Source: an uncultured Eubacteriales bacterium (lineage in GTDB: Bacteria > Bacillota > Clostridia > Christensenellales > CAG-917). From it: a DNA stretch of 64,000 bases. Each line of letters opens with the position of its first letter. Position 1 is the stretch's first letter. Made by a program: the position numbers and the translations under genes. The notes beneath the pieces were generated by a model, which saw only the letters and a list, made by a program, of their open reading frames with translations, did not search any database and was not told the DNA's origin. Below, one piece after another: positions 20,656 through 29,286 of this stretch. The DNA lies in NCBI GenBank assembly GCA_900544575.1, contig UQVO01000007.1, forward strand, positions 1 to 64,000. Direction: 5' to 3'.

Positions 20656-21291
20656 ATGAGCAAAGGCGAATAGAAAAAAAGGATGTCGGCAGGGGAGTTT
20701 TATAATCCGACTGACAAAGAGCTTGTCCTGGCGCGCACGCGCGCACGTTATATTGCCGACAAATTCAACCGCTCGCGCGCCTGGAATCTGCCTTACAGGA
20801 CGCACCTCATCAAAAAACTGTTTCCCAACGGAGCGGACGGCGCGTTCTTCGAGCCGTCAATCAGAACGGAATACGGGTTCAATGTGAAATTCGGGAAGAA
20901 TTTTTATATGAATTTCGACTGTCAGCTGCTGGACGTCGCTTCCATCGAAATCGGCGACAACGTAATGTTCGGCCCGCGCGTCGTCGTGGCGACACCCTGC
21001 CATCCTCTCATTGCGGAAGAGAGAATATCTCACGTTTACGAGGACGGCGAACACGACTGGGAATACGCAAAACCCGTAAAAATAGGCAACAACGTCTGGG
21101 TCGCGTCCTGTGTGACGATATGCGGCGGAGTGACGATAGGCGACGACACGGTCATTGCCGCGGGAAGCGTCGTGACGCGTGACATTCCGTCCGGCGTGCT
21201 CGCTGGCGGAGTGCCGTGCAAGGTCATACGCCCGATTACCGACAACGACAGAATGTTCGAAAAGCACGGCATCAAACCTCCGATAAAATAA
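20656..21291 (+). CDS. Maltose/galactoside O-acetyltransferase family protein; in-frame TAG after codon 5
   Basis: A left-handed beta-helix (hexapeptide-repeat) sugar acetyltransferase of the Maa/LacA family, transferring acetyl from acetyl-CoA to sugar hydroxyls. The N-terminal AGEFYNPTDKELVLARTRARYIADKFN, the NCQLLDV-type strand, a catalytic-His region TPCHPLIAEER and the repeats IGNNVWVASCVTICGGVTIGDDTVIAAGSVVTRDIP are typical. The best start is ATG 20656, preceded by GGAAAGGAG, but codon 6 in that frame is TAG (20671-20673). Translation could restart at the in-frame ATG 20683 (giving 202 residues; only AAAAAAAGG adjoins it). Family members usually begin ~9-10 residues before the AGE motif, so 20656 looks ancestral and the TAG like a nonsense change, readthrough codon or sequencing error. 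Confidence 0.82.
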
Positions 21292-21308
21292 TCGTATGCA
21301 GATGACAA

Positions 21309-21334
21309 AAAAAGAGCCGCCGTCGGCTCTTTTT
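21309..21334. terminator. Bidirectional terminator
   Basis: An 11-bp stem (AAAAAGAGCCG / CGGCTCTTTTT) with loop CCGT between the convergent acetyltransferase and nucleosidase genes. Confidence 0.88.
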
Positions 21335-21389
21335 CATTTTATGCGGTTTATCTGTACATTTTTTCTATAAAACCCTGTTTTTCGACATT

Positions 21390-22115
21390 TTATATCTTTG
21401 CGGGAGGGTCGGGTCTCTTTTTGTCGCCGGAAAGAGCGTCCAACACATACGGCAGCAGATGCTCGTATTTGGAAAGCCCCTTCTCCAACACTTCGCCGAA
21501 ACTTACCGTCGCGCTTTCATCCGCTCCGTCAGACACGACCTTCATTGAAAACACGGGCAGCCCGTTTCTTTCGGAGGCAAGGCATATTCCCGCTATTTCC
21601 ATTTCGCAGATGTCGGCAAAAAACGTTTCCCTCAAAAACTCTTTGGTTTCGCCGTCGGCGACGAATTTGTCGCCGCTTGCCGCGGTGACCGTGCGAAGAC
21701 GGCGGGGAAGGGCGCTTTGCACCTTTTCGAGCAAAGTCACGTCGGTGTAAAAATACGGAGTGTCTTTGTCGTCATAGAACCCGAGAGGAACTCCGTTGAC
21801 CGCGCTGATGTCAAACTGATGATGCACCGCGCGTTCTACCAAGACAAGCTCCCCTACGGGGATTTCCCTGTTCAGCGACCCGACAAAACCGAAATTGAGC
21901 ACCGCTTCGACGTCAAACAAGTCAACCAGAAGTTGAACGGCGAGCGCGGCGCGTATTTCTCCGATGCCGGACGTTGCGAGATAAACGGTGTGTTTTCCCG
22001 TTTCTATCTGTTTTATTTTGACGCCCGAAACGACGTCCTCGGCGACGACGTTTCCGAGTTTTTCGAGTATGGGAGTTGTTTCTTCCGCCATAGCGGTGAT
22101 TATCGCTATTCTCAT
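21390..22115 (-). CDS. mtnN: 5'-methylthioadenosine/S-adenosylhomocysteine nucleosidase
   Basis: A 241-residue MTA/SAH nucleosidase that cleaves adenine from methylthioadenosine and S-adenosylhomocysteine, recycling products of SAM-dependent reactions. The catalytic acids are recognisable: Glu in ITAMAEE near the N-terminus, the purine/ribose-binding EMEIAGI segment (CEMEIAG) and the catalytic Asp in VVSDGADESA. Length is close to the usual ~230. GCGGAGG precedes the start by 7 nt; TATAAT lies further upstream (leadered mRNA). No operon partner. Confidence 0.93.
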   Translation of the reverse strand: MRIAIITAMAEETTPILEKLGNVVAEDVVSGVKIKQIETGKHTVYLATSGIGEIRAALAVQLLVDLFDVEAVLNFGFVGSLNREIPVGELVLVERAVHHQFDISAVNGVPLGFYDDKDTPYFYTDVTLLEKVQSALPRRLRTVTAASGDKFVADGETKEFLRETFFADICEMEIAGICLASERNGLPVFSMKVVSDGADESATVSFGEVLEKGLSKYEHLLPYVLDALSGDKKRPDPPAKI

Positions 22116-22311
22116 TTTTCGCCTCCGCTTCGATTATACTCTTTTTTCGGGGCGTATTCAATAAGAGCGCGTTTTGTTTTTTATTTTTGAGCGCGACTGA
22201 CAATACACGCTGTTTAATGTTTTCGTTTGCCGTTTCAACGCCGTATTTTGTCAAAACAACACTGTTTTTCGCTCTCGAAAAGCGGACTTGACGTCATTCG
22301 GCGCCGATTTG

Positions 22312-22340
22312 TTGATTTAATGCGGTTTTGATGATATGAT
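22312..22340 (+). promoter_or_regulatory. Promoter placed 6 nt before an ATG start
   Basis: TTGATT (22312-22317), 17-nt spacer, TATGAT (22335-22340), then TCTTTT and ATG at 22347. The predicted +1 is the A of the start codon. Confidence 0.72.
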
Positions 22341-22346
22341 TCTTTT

Positions 22347-23849
22347 ATGAAGTTCAACTTGAAAAGAACTTTGCTGTGTTCGCTGGCGTTCGGGTGGATA
22401 TCGCTGTTCTGGGGCTCGTACGACGCGATAATGCAATCGATAGATTACGACGTGTTCGGGCTGGACTCCGTCCTGCACGGTTTGATTATTGCTCTCGACA
22501 ACATTCTGGGGCTCATTCTTCTGCCTTTGTTCGGCAGAATATCGGACAAAATCGACACCCAGTTCGGAAACCGCAAACCCATCATCGTCGTCGGTACGGT
22601 GATTTCGATGATAGGCTTTATGGGGGTGTGCGTGTTTGCATCCCTCGGGAAAGATTATTTCCTTCCGTTTATAATCTGCCTCATTGTTACTCTCGCCGCA
22701 ATGGCCTCGTACCGAAGCCCGGCTCTCGCGCTTGTGCCCGATGTCAATCCCGACCGTTTCCGCAGTATGGCAAACGCGGTGAGCAATGTGGTTTCCGTCG
22801 TGCTGACCGTCGTCGCTATGCTTTACTTCTACGTCTTTATGCTTTTCGACGGCTACTACGCCATCGGCGCGGCTTTCTCGGCGACGACGCTCATAATGCT
22901 GGTTTTCTTCTGCGCAACCGTTCACGAAAAGAAGTTCAAGTCCGATATGCAGACAGAGGAAGCCGAAGCGCTCGAACACGACAAGATAGAAGCGGAGCTC
23001 CGCCGTCTGAACAGCGAGATGCAGGACACTTATTCATCCTCCGACGAGGAGCTCATTTTGTCCTCCAAAAATCACGCGCTGGACGTGCAGGCTTTCACGG
23101 AAGACTCACTTCTTCACCTTCCGAGCATCGACACCGCGCTCAGCCACCAGTTCCTGTCCAAAAGAAAAGCGGAAAGAAAAGAGGCAAAGGCAAGCGGCAG
23201 GCGCCGCAAATCCGTCAGAAACAAAGCCGCATTCACACGTTTCTGCATTCTTGCCGTCGTCTTCTGTTTTTATATGACCTACAACGCGCTGACGTCAAAC
23301 TTCGTCAAATATGCGGAATATATACTCGGCTTCAAGCAAAACGAAGCGATTATTCCTCTTATCCTCGCCCAGGCGGCGGCAATGATAGCGTTCCCTGCCG
23401 CAAGTTTTCTTTCGAACAAAATCGGCAGAAGAAACACTATGTTGATAGGTTTTGCCATTATGATTGCCGCGTTTTCCGGAAGCATCGCGTTTTCGTCGCC
23501 GCATCCAGCGCTGTACGTCCTTTTCTTCCTGCTCGGAATGAGTTTCGGACTTGTGATGGTCAACATCTATCCGTTCTTCCTCGAAACCTCTCAGAATACG
23601 AAACTAGGGCAAGACACCGGCATATTCTCTATGGCGATGACTGTCGCGATGGTCATAACCCCCATTCTTTCGGGCGCACTCATTTCCGTGACCGGGGGAT
23701 GGTTCGGCGGCGGAGAAAACGCAGGGTTCAGGATTTTGTTCCCGTACAGCATTCTGTTCCTCGTGCTCGCGTTTATCCTTACGGCGGTGATAAAAAACAA
23801 GCACAAGGAAAAGAAAACGGGTGCCACGGAGGTGATAAGTTTTGATTGA
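22347..23849 (+). CDS. MFS/GPH-like transporter with a long charged central loop
   Basis: A 500-residue polytopic membrane protein. Two halves of about six hydrophobic segments each are separated by ~110 hydrophilic residues (about 190-300) that contain acidic and basic clusters (EEAEALEHDK; KRKAERKEAKASGRRRKSVR). The first half has FGRISDKIDTQFGNRKP, matching the conserved D-R/K loop between TM2 and TM3 of sugar:cation symporters related to SLC45/GPH proteins. Substrate cannot be read from the sequence; a sugar is the best guess. No Shine-Dalgarno site is present and the promoter predicts a leaderless mRNA. The end overlaps rsmG by 8 bp. Confidence 0.8.
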   Translation: MKFNLKRTLLCSLAFGWISLFWGSYDAIMQSIDYDVFGLDSVLHGLIIALDNILGLILLPLFGRISDKIDTQFGNRKPIIVVGTVISMIGFMGVCVFASLGKDYFLPFIICLIVTLAAMASYRSPALALVPDVNPDRFRSMANAVSNVVSVVLTVVAMLYFYVFMLFDGYYAIGAAFSATTLIMLVFFCATVHEKKFKSDMQTEEAEALEHDKIEAELRRLNSEMQDTYSSSDEELILSSKNHALDVQAFTEDSLLHLPSIDTALSHQFLSKRKAERKEAKASGRRRKSVRNKAAFTRFCILAVVFCFYMTYNALTSNFVKYAEYILGFKQNEAIIPLILAQAAAMIAFPAASFLSNKIGRRNTMLIGFAIMIAAFSGSIAFSSPHPALYVLFFLLGMSFGLVMVNIYPFFLETSQNTKLGQDTGIFSMAMTVAMVITPILSGALISVTGGWFGGGENAGFRILFPYSILFLVLAFILTAVIKNKHKEKKTGATEVISFD

Positions 23850-24534
23850 CAAAGAACTTCTCGCAAAAGAGGCAAAATCTTTCGGTGTGTCGCTTTCTTC
23901 CGCAACCGTCGATATCCTGGACTCTTTTTCCGTCTATGTGTCCGAACAAAACAAATTGTTTAATCTCACGGCGATTACGGAGGGGAGGGAATTCACGGAA
24001 AAACATCTCATAGACAGCCTGTCTGCCGTGCAATTCATCCCCGAAAACAGCACTCTTTGCGATATAGGAGCGGGAGCTGGTTTTCCGTCTTTTCCGATTG
24101 CGGAGGTCAGACGCGACGTAAACGTCACGGCTTTGGACTCCACTTCGAAAAAGACGTCTTTCGTTTTACGCGCCGCAAACGCGTTCGGGATTTCAAATCT
24201 TTCCGTTCTCACGGCAAGAGCGGAGGAGTGCGTTCACGAAAGGGAAAGTTTCGACGTCGTGACGGCACGGGCAGTCGCTCCTCTCGGCATTCTTTCCGAA
24301 ATCGCGCTGCCTCTCGTAAAGCCAGGCGGGCTTTTCATCGCATACAAAACAGACCCGGACGAACCTGTTTCTTTGTCGGCATTGGACTTGCTTGGAGGCT
24401 CTCTTCCGGAAAAATTCGTCTACTCTCTGCCGTCCGGCGACAAACGATGCCTTTTCGTTTTCCGCAAAACAAAACATACCGACTCCGATTTTCCGCGGCA
24501 GTTCGGCAAAATCAAAAAATCGCCTCTTTTCTGA
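23842..24534 (+). CDS. rsmG: 16S rRNA (guanine527-N7)-methyltransferase
   Basis: A 230-residue SAM-dependent methyltransferase that modifies G527 of 16S rRNA. RsmG signatures are LFNLTAITEGREFTEKHLIDSL (~37-58), the SAM loop LCDIGAGAGFPSFPIAEV and VVTARAVAPLGILSE. The start is TTG 23842 inside the end of the transporter gene, supported by an excellent GGAGGTGAT site in the upstream coding sequence. RsmG commonly lies next to parA-parB near the origin in Firmicutes, as here, although parB-parA are on the opposite strand. A C-terminal ~20-residue basic extension follows the fold. Confidence 0.95.
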   Translation: MIDKELLAKEAKSFGVSLSSATVDILDSFSVYVSEQNKLFNLTAITEGREFTEKHLIDSLSAVQFIPENSTLCDIGAGAGFPSFPIAEVRRDVNVTALDSTSKKTSFVLRAANAFGISNLSVLTARAEECVHERESFDVVTARAVAPLGILSEIALPLVKPGGLFIAYKTDPDEPVSLSALDLLGGSLPEKFVYSLPSGDKRCLFVFRKTKHTDSDFPRQFGKIKKSPLF

Positions 24535-24551
24535 AATCGTTACGAAAACAA

Positions 24552-24585
24552 AAAATCCCGATTTTTCGGGATTTTGTTTTTTTAG
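24552..24585 (+). terminator. Terminator after rsmG
   Basis: Stem AAAATCCCG / CGGGATTTT with a 6-nt loop, followed by a U-rich run; convergent parB can use the other side. Confidence 0.85.
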
Positions 24586-24622
24586 GTTTTATTGTGCTAT
24601 TTTTACGAAATAAACCTGCTTT

Positions 24623-25516
24623 TCAGAGTTTTTCGTTGAGTTTCAGTATCTGAATCAGCGCGTGTATGCGGTCTATGTCGTCCTCGTTGAAATAGTCTAT
24701 TATTATTCTGCCTTTTTTGTCGTTTCCGAGCAGTTTGACCTTTGTCGCAAAGATGCGTTTCATATCGTTGACCATTTCTTTGAGCTCGACCGAAACTTCC
24801 CTCTCTTTTCTCGGTCCGCCGGGAATTGCTTTGCGAGTGAAATAAAGGCGGACTCTGTTTTCTATCTCGCGCACGGTGAGTTTGTTGTCACACGCCTGTT
24901 TTGCGAGATTGATGAGATAATCCTTGTCGTCGATGGAAATTATGGCGCGGGCATGTCCGGGGGAGAGTGCTCCGCTTCTCACCATCTCCATCACCTCGGA
25001 AGGCAGCTGCAAAAGTCTGAGTGTGTTGGTGACATACGGACGAGATTTGCCTATCCTCACCGCGACTTCTTCCTGGGTGAGCCCGTGGTTTTCCATAAGC
25101 TCTCTCATCCCTTCCGCCGCTTCTATCGCGTTCAGGTCTTCGCGGTGAAGGTTTTCGATGAGGGATATTTCCTGTATCTGCTGGTCCGTGAATTCGCGGA
25201 TTATGGCGGGCACTTTTTTCAACCCCGCCATCGTCGCGGCTCTGAACCTTCTTTCGCCCGCGATTATGAGATATCTTCCGTTGTCCTCTTTGACGAGCAG
25301 CAGCGGCTGCAAGACGCCGTACGCAGCAATGGACGCCGCCATCTCTTTCAGGCTGTCTTCGTTGAAAGTTTTGCGCGGCTGATTGGGATTGCGGTCGATT
25401 TCCGACACGGCAATCTCGACGGTCGGCATATCCTTGACGTCGACTTTCACATTGGTTTCGTTGTCGGTGAAAAGTGCGGTGAGCCCTTTTCCTCCGAGTC
25501 CTCCTTTGGCTGCCAT
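24623..25516 (-). CDS. parB: Chromosome-partitioning protein ParB (Spo0J)
   Basis: A 297-residue ParB CTPase that loads at parS and recruits SMC. The N-terminus carries the ParA-stimulating motif GLGGKGLTALF. The CTP-binding N-domain has NPNQPRKTF (residues ~43-51) and AGERRFRAA; the central helix-turn-helix includes LTQEEVAVRIGKSRPYVTNTLRLLQLP, which reads the GTTTCAC half-sites. The C-terminal dimerisation domain follows at ~240-297. Its cognate parS sites are 17.18-17.80 kb in this window. It follows parA by 7 bp. Confidence 0.97.
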   Translation of the reverse strand: MAAKGGLGGKGLTALFTDNETNVKVDVKDMPTVEIAVSEIDRNPNQPRKTFNEDSLKEMAASIAAYGVLQPLLLVKEDNGRYLIIAGERRFRAATMAGLKKVPAIIREFTDQQIQEISLIENLHREDLNAIEAAEGMRELMENHGLTQEEVAVRIGKSRPYVTNTLRLLQLPSEVMEMVRSGALSPGHARAIISIDDKDYLINLAKQACDNKLTVREIENRVRLYFTRKAIPGGPRKEREVSVELKEMVNDMKRIFATKVKLLGNDKKGRIIIDYFNEDDIDRIHALIQILKLNEKL

Positions 25517-25523
25517 AACTACC

Positions 25524-26294
25524 TCACTTGTTTATTCTTTCCAGAAATTCTTCCGCGAGTTTCGCATATGCGAGCGCTCCCGCGCATCTTGCGTCGTAAA
25601 CGGCAACGGGTTTTCCGTAACTCGGAGCCTCCGCCAGCCTCACGTTGCGCGGAATGCGAGTGGAATACACCTTGTCGCCGAACACTTTGTCTATCTCGGC
25701 AATGACTCCTTTTGACAGTTTCGCCCTGCCGTCGTACAGGGTTATGACCACGCCCTGCACCTCTATGTCGGGATTGAGAAATTTTTTGACGAGTTTTATC
25801 GTGTTCATCATTTGGGAAAGCCCTTCGAGCGCGAAATATTCACACTGTATCGGCACGATGACCCCGTCGCTTGCGGCAAGAGTGTTGACCGTCAGCAGAC
25901 CGAGAGAGGGAGGGCAGTCCACAAACACGAAGTCGTATTTTCCTTTCACTTCCGCAAGCTTTTCTTCGAGCACTCTTTCGCGCCCTATCATAACCTGCGC
26001 AAGTTCCAGCTCCGCTCCCGCGAGGTCTCCCGACGACGTAATGACGTCAAGCCCGCTTATTTCCGTGTTTTTCACGGCGTCTTCCGCTCTCTTGTTTCCG
26101 CACAGAACTTCGTAAACCGAATTTTTGTCGTTTCTTTCGAAAAAGCCCAGCGAACTCGACGCGTTGCCCTGCGGGTCCATATCCACGACCAGCACTTTCT
26201 TCCCTTTTTCGGCAACGAAAGCCGCAAGATTGACGCAGGTCGTGGTCTTCCCGACGCCGCCCTTCTGATTGGAAAACGCAATTATTTCCGCCAT
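25524..26294 (-). CDS. parA: Chromosome-partitioning ATPase ParA (Soj)
   Basis: A 256-residue ParA/MinD-family ATPase that segregates the origin with ParB and in relatives also controls DnaA. It starts MAEIIAFSNQKGGVGKTTT, containing the deviant Walker A box; Walker A' DMDPQGNASS and VDCPPSLGLLTVNTL (Walker B) follow. The start at 26294 gives the family N-terminus. An in-frame TTG at 26309 with a CGGAG site upstream is an alternative that would add MYTFG. The promoter (TTGTTT-N17-TATACT) ends 6 nt before ATG 26294, favouring a leaderless mRNA. Transcribed toward the putative origin. Confidence 0.97.
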   Translation of the reverse strand: MAEIIAFSNQKGGVGKTTTCVNLAAFVAEKGKKVLVVDMDPQGNASSSLGFFERNDKNSVYEVLCGNKRAEDAVKNTEISGLDVITSSGDLAGAELELAQVMIGRERVLEEKLAEVKGKYDFVFVDCPPSLGLLTVNTLAASDGVIVPIQCEYFALEGLSQMMNTIKLVKKFLNPDIEVQGVVITLYDGRAKLSKGVIAEIDKVFGDKVYSTRIPRNVRLAEAPSYGKPVAVYDARCAGALAYAKLAEEFLERINK

Positions 26295-26300
26295 ACCGAA

Positions 26301-26329
26301 AGTATACAATATGCTCCGTCAAAAAACAA
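26301..26329 (-). promoter_or_regulatory. parA promoter placed 6 nt before the start codon
   Basis: Minus-strand TTGTTT (26329-26324), 17-nt spacer, TATACT (26306-26301), then 6 nt to ATG 26294. Confidence 0.6.
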
Positions 26330-26386
26330 GTTGTTTCACAAAAAGTTCCACGCTTCGCGGAAGCGCGGACTTTCTCGCTCCCGCCC

Positions 26387-26536
26387 TGTGGACAAATCTG
26401 GAAATTGTTTACGGAATGTTCTTTTTTGCGACGGTTTGTCAACACACGGTTTTCTCTCTTTTTTCAACATCTTGTTTTTCTTTCCCTTTTTTCTCTCCAC
26501 CCGTTGTGGCAGCGAAGTTTTTTCCACTTGTCAACA
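26387..26536. promoter_or_regulatory. Cluster of DnaA-box-like sequences upstream of dnaN
   Basis: TGTGGACAA at 26387-26395 is one base from a DnaA box (complement TTGTCCACA). TTGTCAACA occurs at 26436-26444 and 26528-26536 (two mismatches to TTATCCACA). The 300-bp parA-dnaN gap is T/C-rich. The cluster may be a DnaA regulatory site or a minor origin component; the second TTGTCAACA also overlaps the dnaN -35. Confidence 0.35.
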
Positions 26537-26556
26537 CCCCTTATTTATGCTATTAT
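26528..26556 (+). promoter_or_regulatory. dnaN promoter
   Basis: TTGTCA (26528-26533), 17-nt spacer, TATTAT (26551-26556), giving a leader of about 31 nt. Confidence 0.75.
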
Positions 26557-26593
26557 TATTAAAAACAAAAACCAAAACTATATCGGGCGGATT

Positions 26594-27694
26594 ATGAAAG
26601 TCATTTGTCAAGGAACAGAGCTGTCGGACGCTCTTGCAAAAGTAACGAAAGCGCTTCCCGTAAAGCGCAGCAATCCCATTTTGGACGGCGTAAAACTCAC
26701 CGCGGAAGGGGACACTCTCACGCTGTTTGCCACGGACCTGGAACTTGCCATCGAAAAGAAAATCAACGCGGAAGTCCTCATCGAAGGCGAATGCGTCGTT
26801 CCGGGCAAACTTTTTGCCGATTACGCGAAAAAGATTGAGGAAGAACAGCTCGAACTCGACGCCACGGGCGACCACTCCCTCGTCATCAGATATCTCGACA
26901 GCGAAGTCAAAATCAAAGGGTACGACTCCGAAGATTATCCCGTTTTCAAGGACGTTGCGAAAGAGAGGTCTTTCATCATCCTGAAAAAAGACCTCAAAGA
27001 ACTCATAAACAAGATTATATTCAACGTCGCGACGGACGAGGCGCGTCCCGCGCTGCGCGGCTGCTGTCTCAACATCAAAGAAAACGAAGTGGAAGGCGTC
27101 GCATCCGACGGCTACCGTCTCGCGCTCGCCAAAATGCCGATAAAAAACAACGGCTTGGTCGAGAGCATCGTCGTGCCCGCAAAGAGTATGATGGAGCTCA
27201 GCCGCCTTATCGACGAAGAAGAAGAGAGCATGACGGTCTACGTCGACAAAAACTATGTGATGGTCGACCTCTTTCACACCAAGATAGTCACCAGACTGAT
27301 TGCGGAGAGCTACATCAGTTATTCCAAAATCATTCAGACCGTTTTCGACACCGAAATCGTGGTCGACAAGAAAATCTTCGAGAATGCGATTGACAGAGTT
27401 TCGCTCATCAACCGCAATTCCAAGCGCTACTGCGTCAAATTCGACATAAAAGAGGGCAGTATGAACCTCAGCGCTGAGAGCGAGGAAGGAACCGTCAACG
27501 AAAAAGTGCCGATTTCCCTCAAAGGAAAGGACCTGACCGCCGGGTTCAACAGCAAGTTCGTGATGGATTGTATGAAGGCCATCGACGACGAGTACGTCAC
27601 TTTCAATTTCACGACGTCCACGGCGCCCGTCATTATCAAAGGTTCGACGGACAGATGGCTCTATCTCATTCTTCCGTTGAGAGTCATTGTGTAA
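26594..27694 (+). CDS. dnaN: DNA polymerase III beta subunit (sliding clamp)
   Basis: A 366-residue clamp that encircles DNA and tethers polymerase III. Three repeated clamp domains are recognisable: MKVICQGTELSDALAKVTKALPVKRSNPILDGVKL at the N-terminus, the middle domain with ARPALRGCCLNIKENEVEGVASDGYRLALAK (~residues 150-180) and a C-terminal domain ending YLILPLRV. Start follows GGGCGGATT. It has its own promoter rather than being the second gene of a dnaA-dnaN operon, because dnaA is convergent with it. Confidence 0.97.
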   Translation: MKVICQGTELSDALAKVTKALPVKRSNPILDGVKLTAEGDTLTLFATDLELAIEKKINAEVLIEGECVVPGKLFADYAKKIEEEQLELDATGDHSLVIRYLDSEVKIKGYDSEDYPVFKDVAKERSFIILKKDLKELINKIIFNVATDEARPALRGCCLNIKENEVEGVASDGYRLALAKMPIKNNGLVESIVVPAKSMMELSRLIDEEEESMTVYVDKNYVMVDLFHTKIVTRLIAESYISYSKIIQTVFDTEIVVDKKIFENAIDRVSLINRNSKRYCVKFDIKEGSMNLSAESEEGTVNEKVPISLKGKDLTAGFNSKFVMDCMKAIDDEYVTFNFTTSTAPVIIKGSTDRWLYLILPLRVIV

Positions 27695-27710
27695 AGACGA
27701 AAACAAGAGA

Positions 27711-27739
27711 AAATCACCGCAGTAGCGGTGATTTTTTTT
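27711..27739. terminator. Bidirectional terminator between dnaN and dnaA
   Basis: A perfect 10-bp stem (AAATCACCGC / GCGGTGATTT) with loop AGTA and a T8 run on the dnaN side. Confidence 0.9.
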
Positions 27740-27805
27740 GTTTTGGAAACTGCTGTTTATCTTGTAGGGAAGAGAGAGGATAAGGAATCGGTTTTCCCGA
27801 AAATT

Positions 27806-29182
27806 TCATCTGTTCAGCAGCATATTTTTCAGGTCGGCGACGATGATTTTGATTCGGGGATTGGTTTTGATTTCCTCGCCGATTTTGTCGCGGGCGTGGA
27901 TGACGGTGGTGTGGTCGCGACCGCCGAAGAGCTGACCTATCGAAATCAAGGGCATAGAAAGCAAATCCGTGATGAGATAAATCGCAATCATTCGCGGCTC
28001 GACGATGTTTTTCGTCTTTTTCTTGGAAAAGATATCCGCGGTGGTGATGTTGAAATATCTGCAAACGGTGGATACGATGTCTTCCGCGTCCAGGGTTTCC
28101 TTTTTTTCGTCGATGAAATCCTGCAATGCGTCGTAGGCAAGTTCCTTGGTGTCGATGACGCGGTTTGCAAGCGAACTGAAAAAGATAATCTTGTTGAGAA
28201 GACCTTCCATTTCGCGGATGTTGGTCGTTGCGTTTTCGGCAATGAATTCCGCCACTTCGTCGGAAAGTTTGAAGTTCTCGTGCGCGGCTTTCATTTTGAG
28301 GATGGCGACGCGCGTTTCCATATTGGGTGGCTGGATGTCCACCGAAAGCCCCCAGGAAAAGCGCGTGCGGAGACGGTCTTCGAGAGTGGGCAAATCCTTG
28401 GGCGCACGGTCCGACGTGATGATGATTTGTTTGTTGGACTGATAAAGGTCGTTGAAGATGTGGAAGAACGCTTCCTGCGTCGCCTCTTTTCCGCTGAGGA
28501 ACTGTATGTCGTCAATCATCAGAACGTCGCAGGCGCGGTATTTCTCGCGGAAACGGTTGCTGTCCTCGTTGTTGCCGCCGCGGATGACGCTGATGAGCTC
28601 GTTTATCATCGTTTCGCAGTTGGCGTAGACGACTTTCGTTTTCGGTGATTTTTTGCGAAGATAATTCCCGATTGCGTGGAGCAGGTGGGTCTTTCCGAGA
28701 CCGACCCCGCTGTAAATAAAGAGGGGATTGTATTTTCCGCCCGGGTTTTCCGCCACGGTCTTTGCCGCGGCAAGCGCGTATTCGTTGGACTTTCCCTGCA
28801 CGAAGGTTTCGAAGGTGTATTTTTCAAGGAAAGGGCTTGCCTTTTCGCCTTTGTTTTTGTGGGAATATTTTTCGTCGACGATGAGCCCTTTGTCGGGGAG
28901 GGAAACGCTCTGTTTTTCGAGATATTCCCCCTCCTGGTCCTTGACGATGATTTCGACGTCCGTGACGAAGGAGTCGAGAGAATTCACGACTTCGCGTATC
29001 TGGTCGAGATAGCTTCTGTCAATCGTCTTTTTCGCCATTGCGGTATTTGCGGCGAGCACGAAAGTGCTGTCGACGAAACAGACGGGTTCGAGCTTCTCAA
29101 TCCAGATTTCGTAGCTTATCGTCTGCATAGTCTTTGAGAGTTCGTTCTTCACGTCGTCCCAGAATTCTTCTTTACCTATCAT
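27806..29182 (-). CDS. dnaA: Chromosomal replication initiator protein DnaA
   Basis: A 458-residue AAA+ initiator that melts the origin. Domain I begins EEFWDDVKNELSKTMQTISYEIWIEKL; domain III has Walker A in YSGVGLGKTHLLHAIGNYL and Walker B in LMIDDIQFLSGK; the C-terminal DNA-binding helix-turn-helix carries the DnaA signature GGRDHTTVIHARDKI. The start is ATG 29182 (MIGKEEFW). The promoter (TTGAAA-N17-TATAAT) ends 7 nt before this ATG and no Shine-Dalgarno site is present. Unusually, dnaA points toward the putative origin and is convergent with dnaN. Confidence 0.98.
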   Translation of the reverse strand: MIGKEEFWDDVKNELSKTMQTISYEIWIEKLEPVCFVDSTFVLAANTAMAKKTIDRSYLDQIREVVNSLDSFVTDVEIIVKDQEGEYLEKQSVSLPDKGLIVDEKYSHKNKGEKASPFLEKYTFETFVQGKSNEYALAAAKTVAENPGGKYNPLFIYSGVGLGKTHLLHAIGNYLRKKSPKTKVVYANCETMINELISVIRGGNNEDSNRFREKYRACDVLMIDDIQFLSGKEATQEAFFHIFNDLYQSNKQIIITSDRAPKDLPTLEDRLRTRFSWGLSVDIQPPNMETRVAILKMKAAHENFKLSDEVAEFIAENATTNIREMEGLLNKIIFFSSLANRVIDTKELAYDALQDFIDEKKETLDAEDIVSTVCRYFNITTADIFSKKKTKNIVEPRMIAIYLITDLLSMPLISIGQLFGGRDHTTVIHARDKIGEEIKTNPRIKIIVADLKNMLLNR

Positions 29183-29189
29183 AGGGGAT

Positions 29190-29218
29190 ATTATAAGTAA
29201 AAGGCTTGATTTTTTCAA
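29190..29218 (-). promoter_or_regulatory. dnaA promoter placed 7 nt before the start codon
   Basis: Minus-strand TTGAAA (29218-29213), 17-nt spacer, consensus TATAAT (29195-29190), then ATCCCCT and ATG 29182. Confidence 0.8.
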
Positions 29219-29286
29219 GCGGAAAAGGCAAAATAAAACACGACCCCAACATATGGGACGCGGGGTCGGAAAAGTGTATAAGACGA

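Noticed and set aside
26295..26309. ParA starting at the upstream TTG 26309
   Set aside because: It has a CGGAG site but adds residues not typical of ParA; ATG 26294 gives the family N-terminus. Kept as an alternative in the parA entry.
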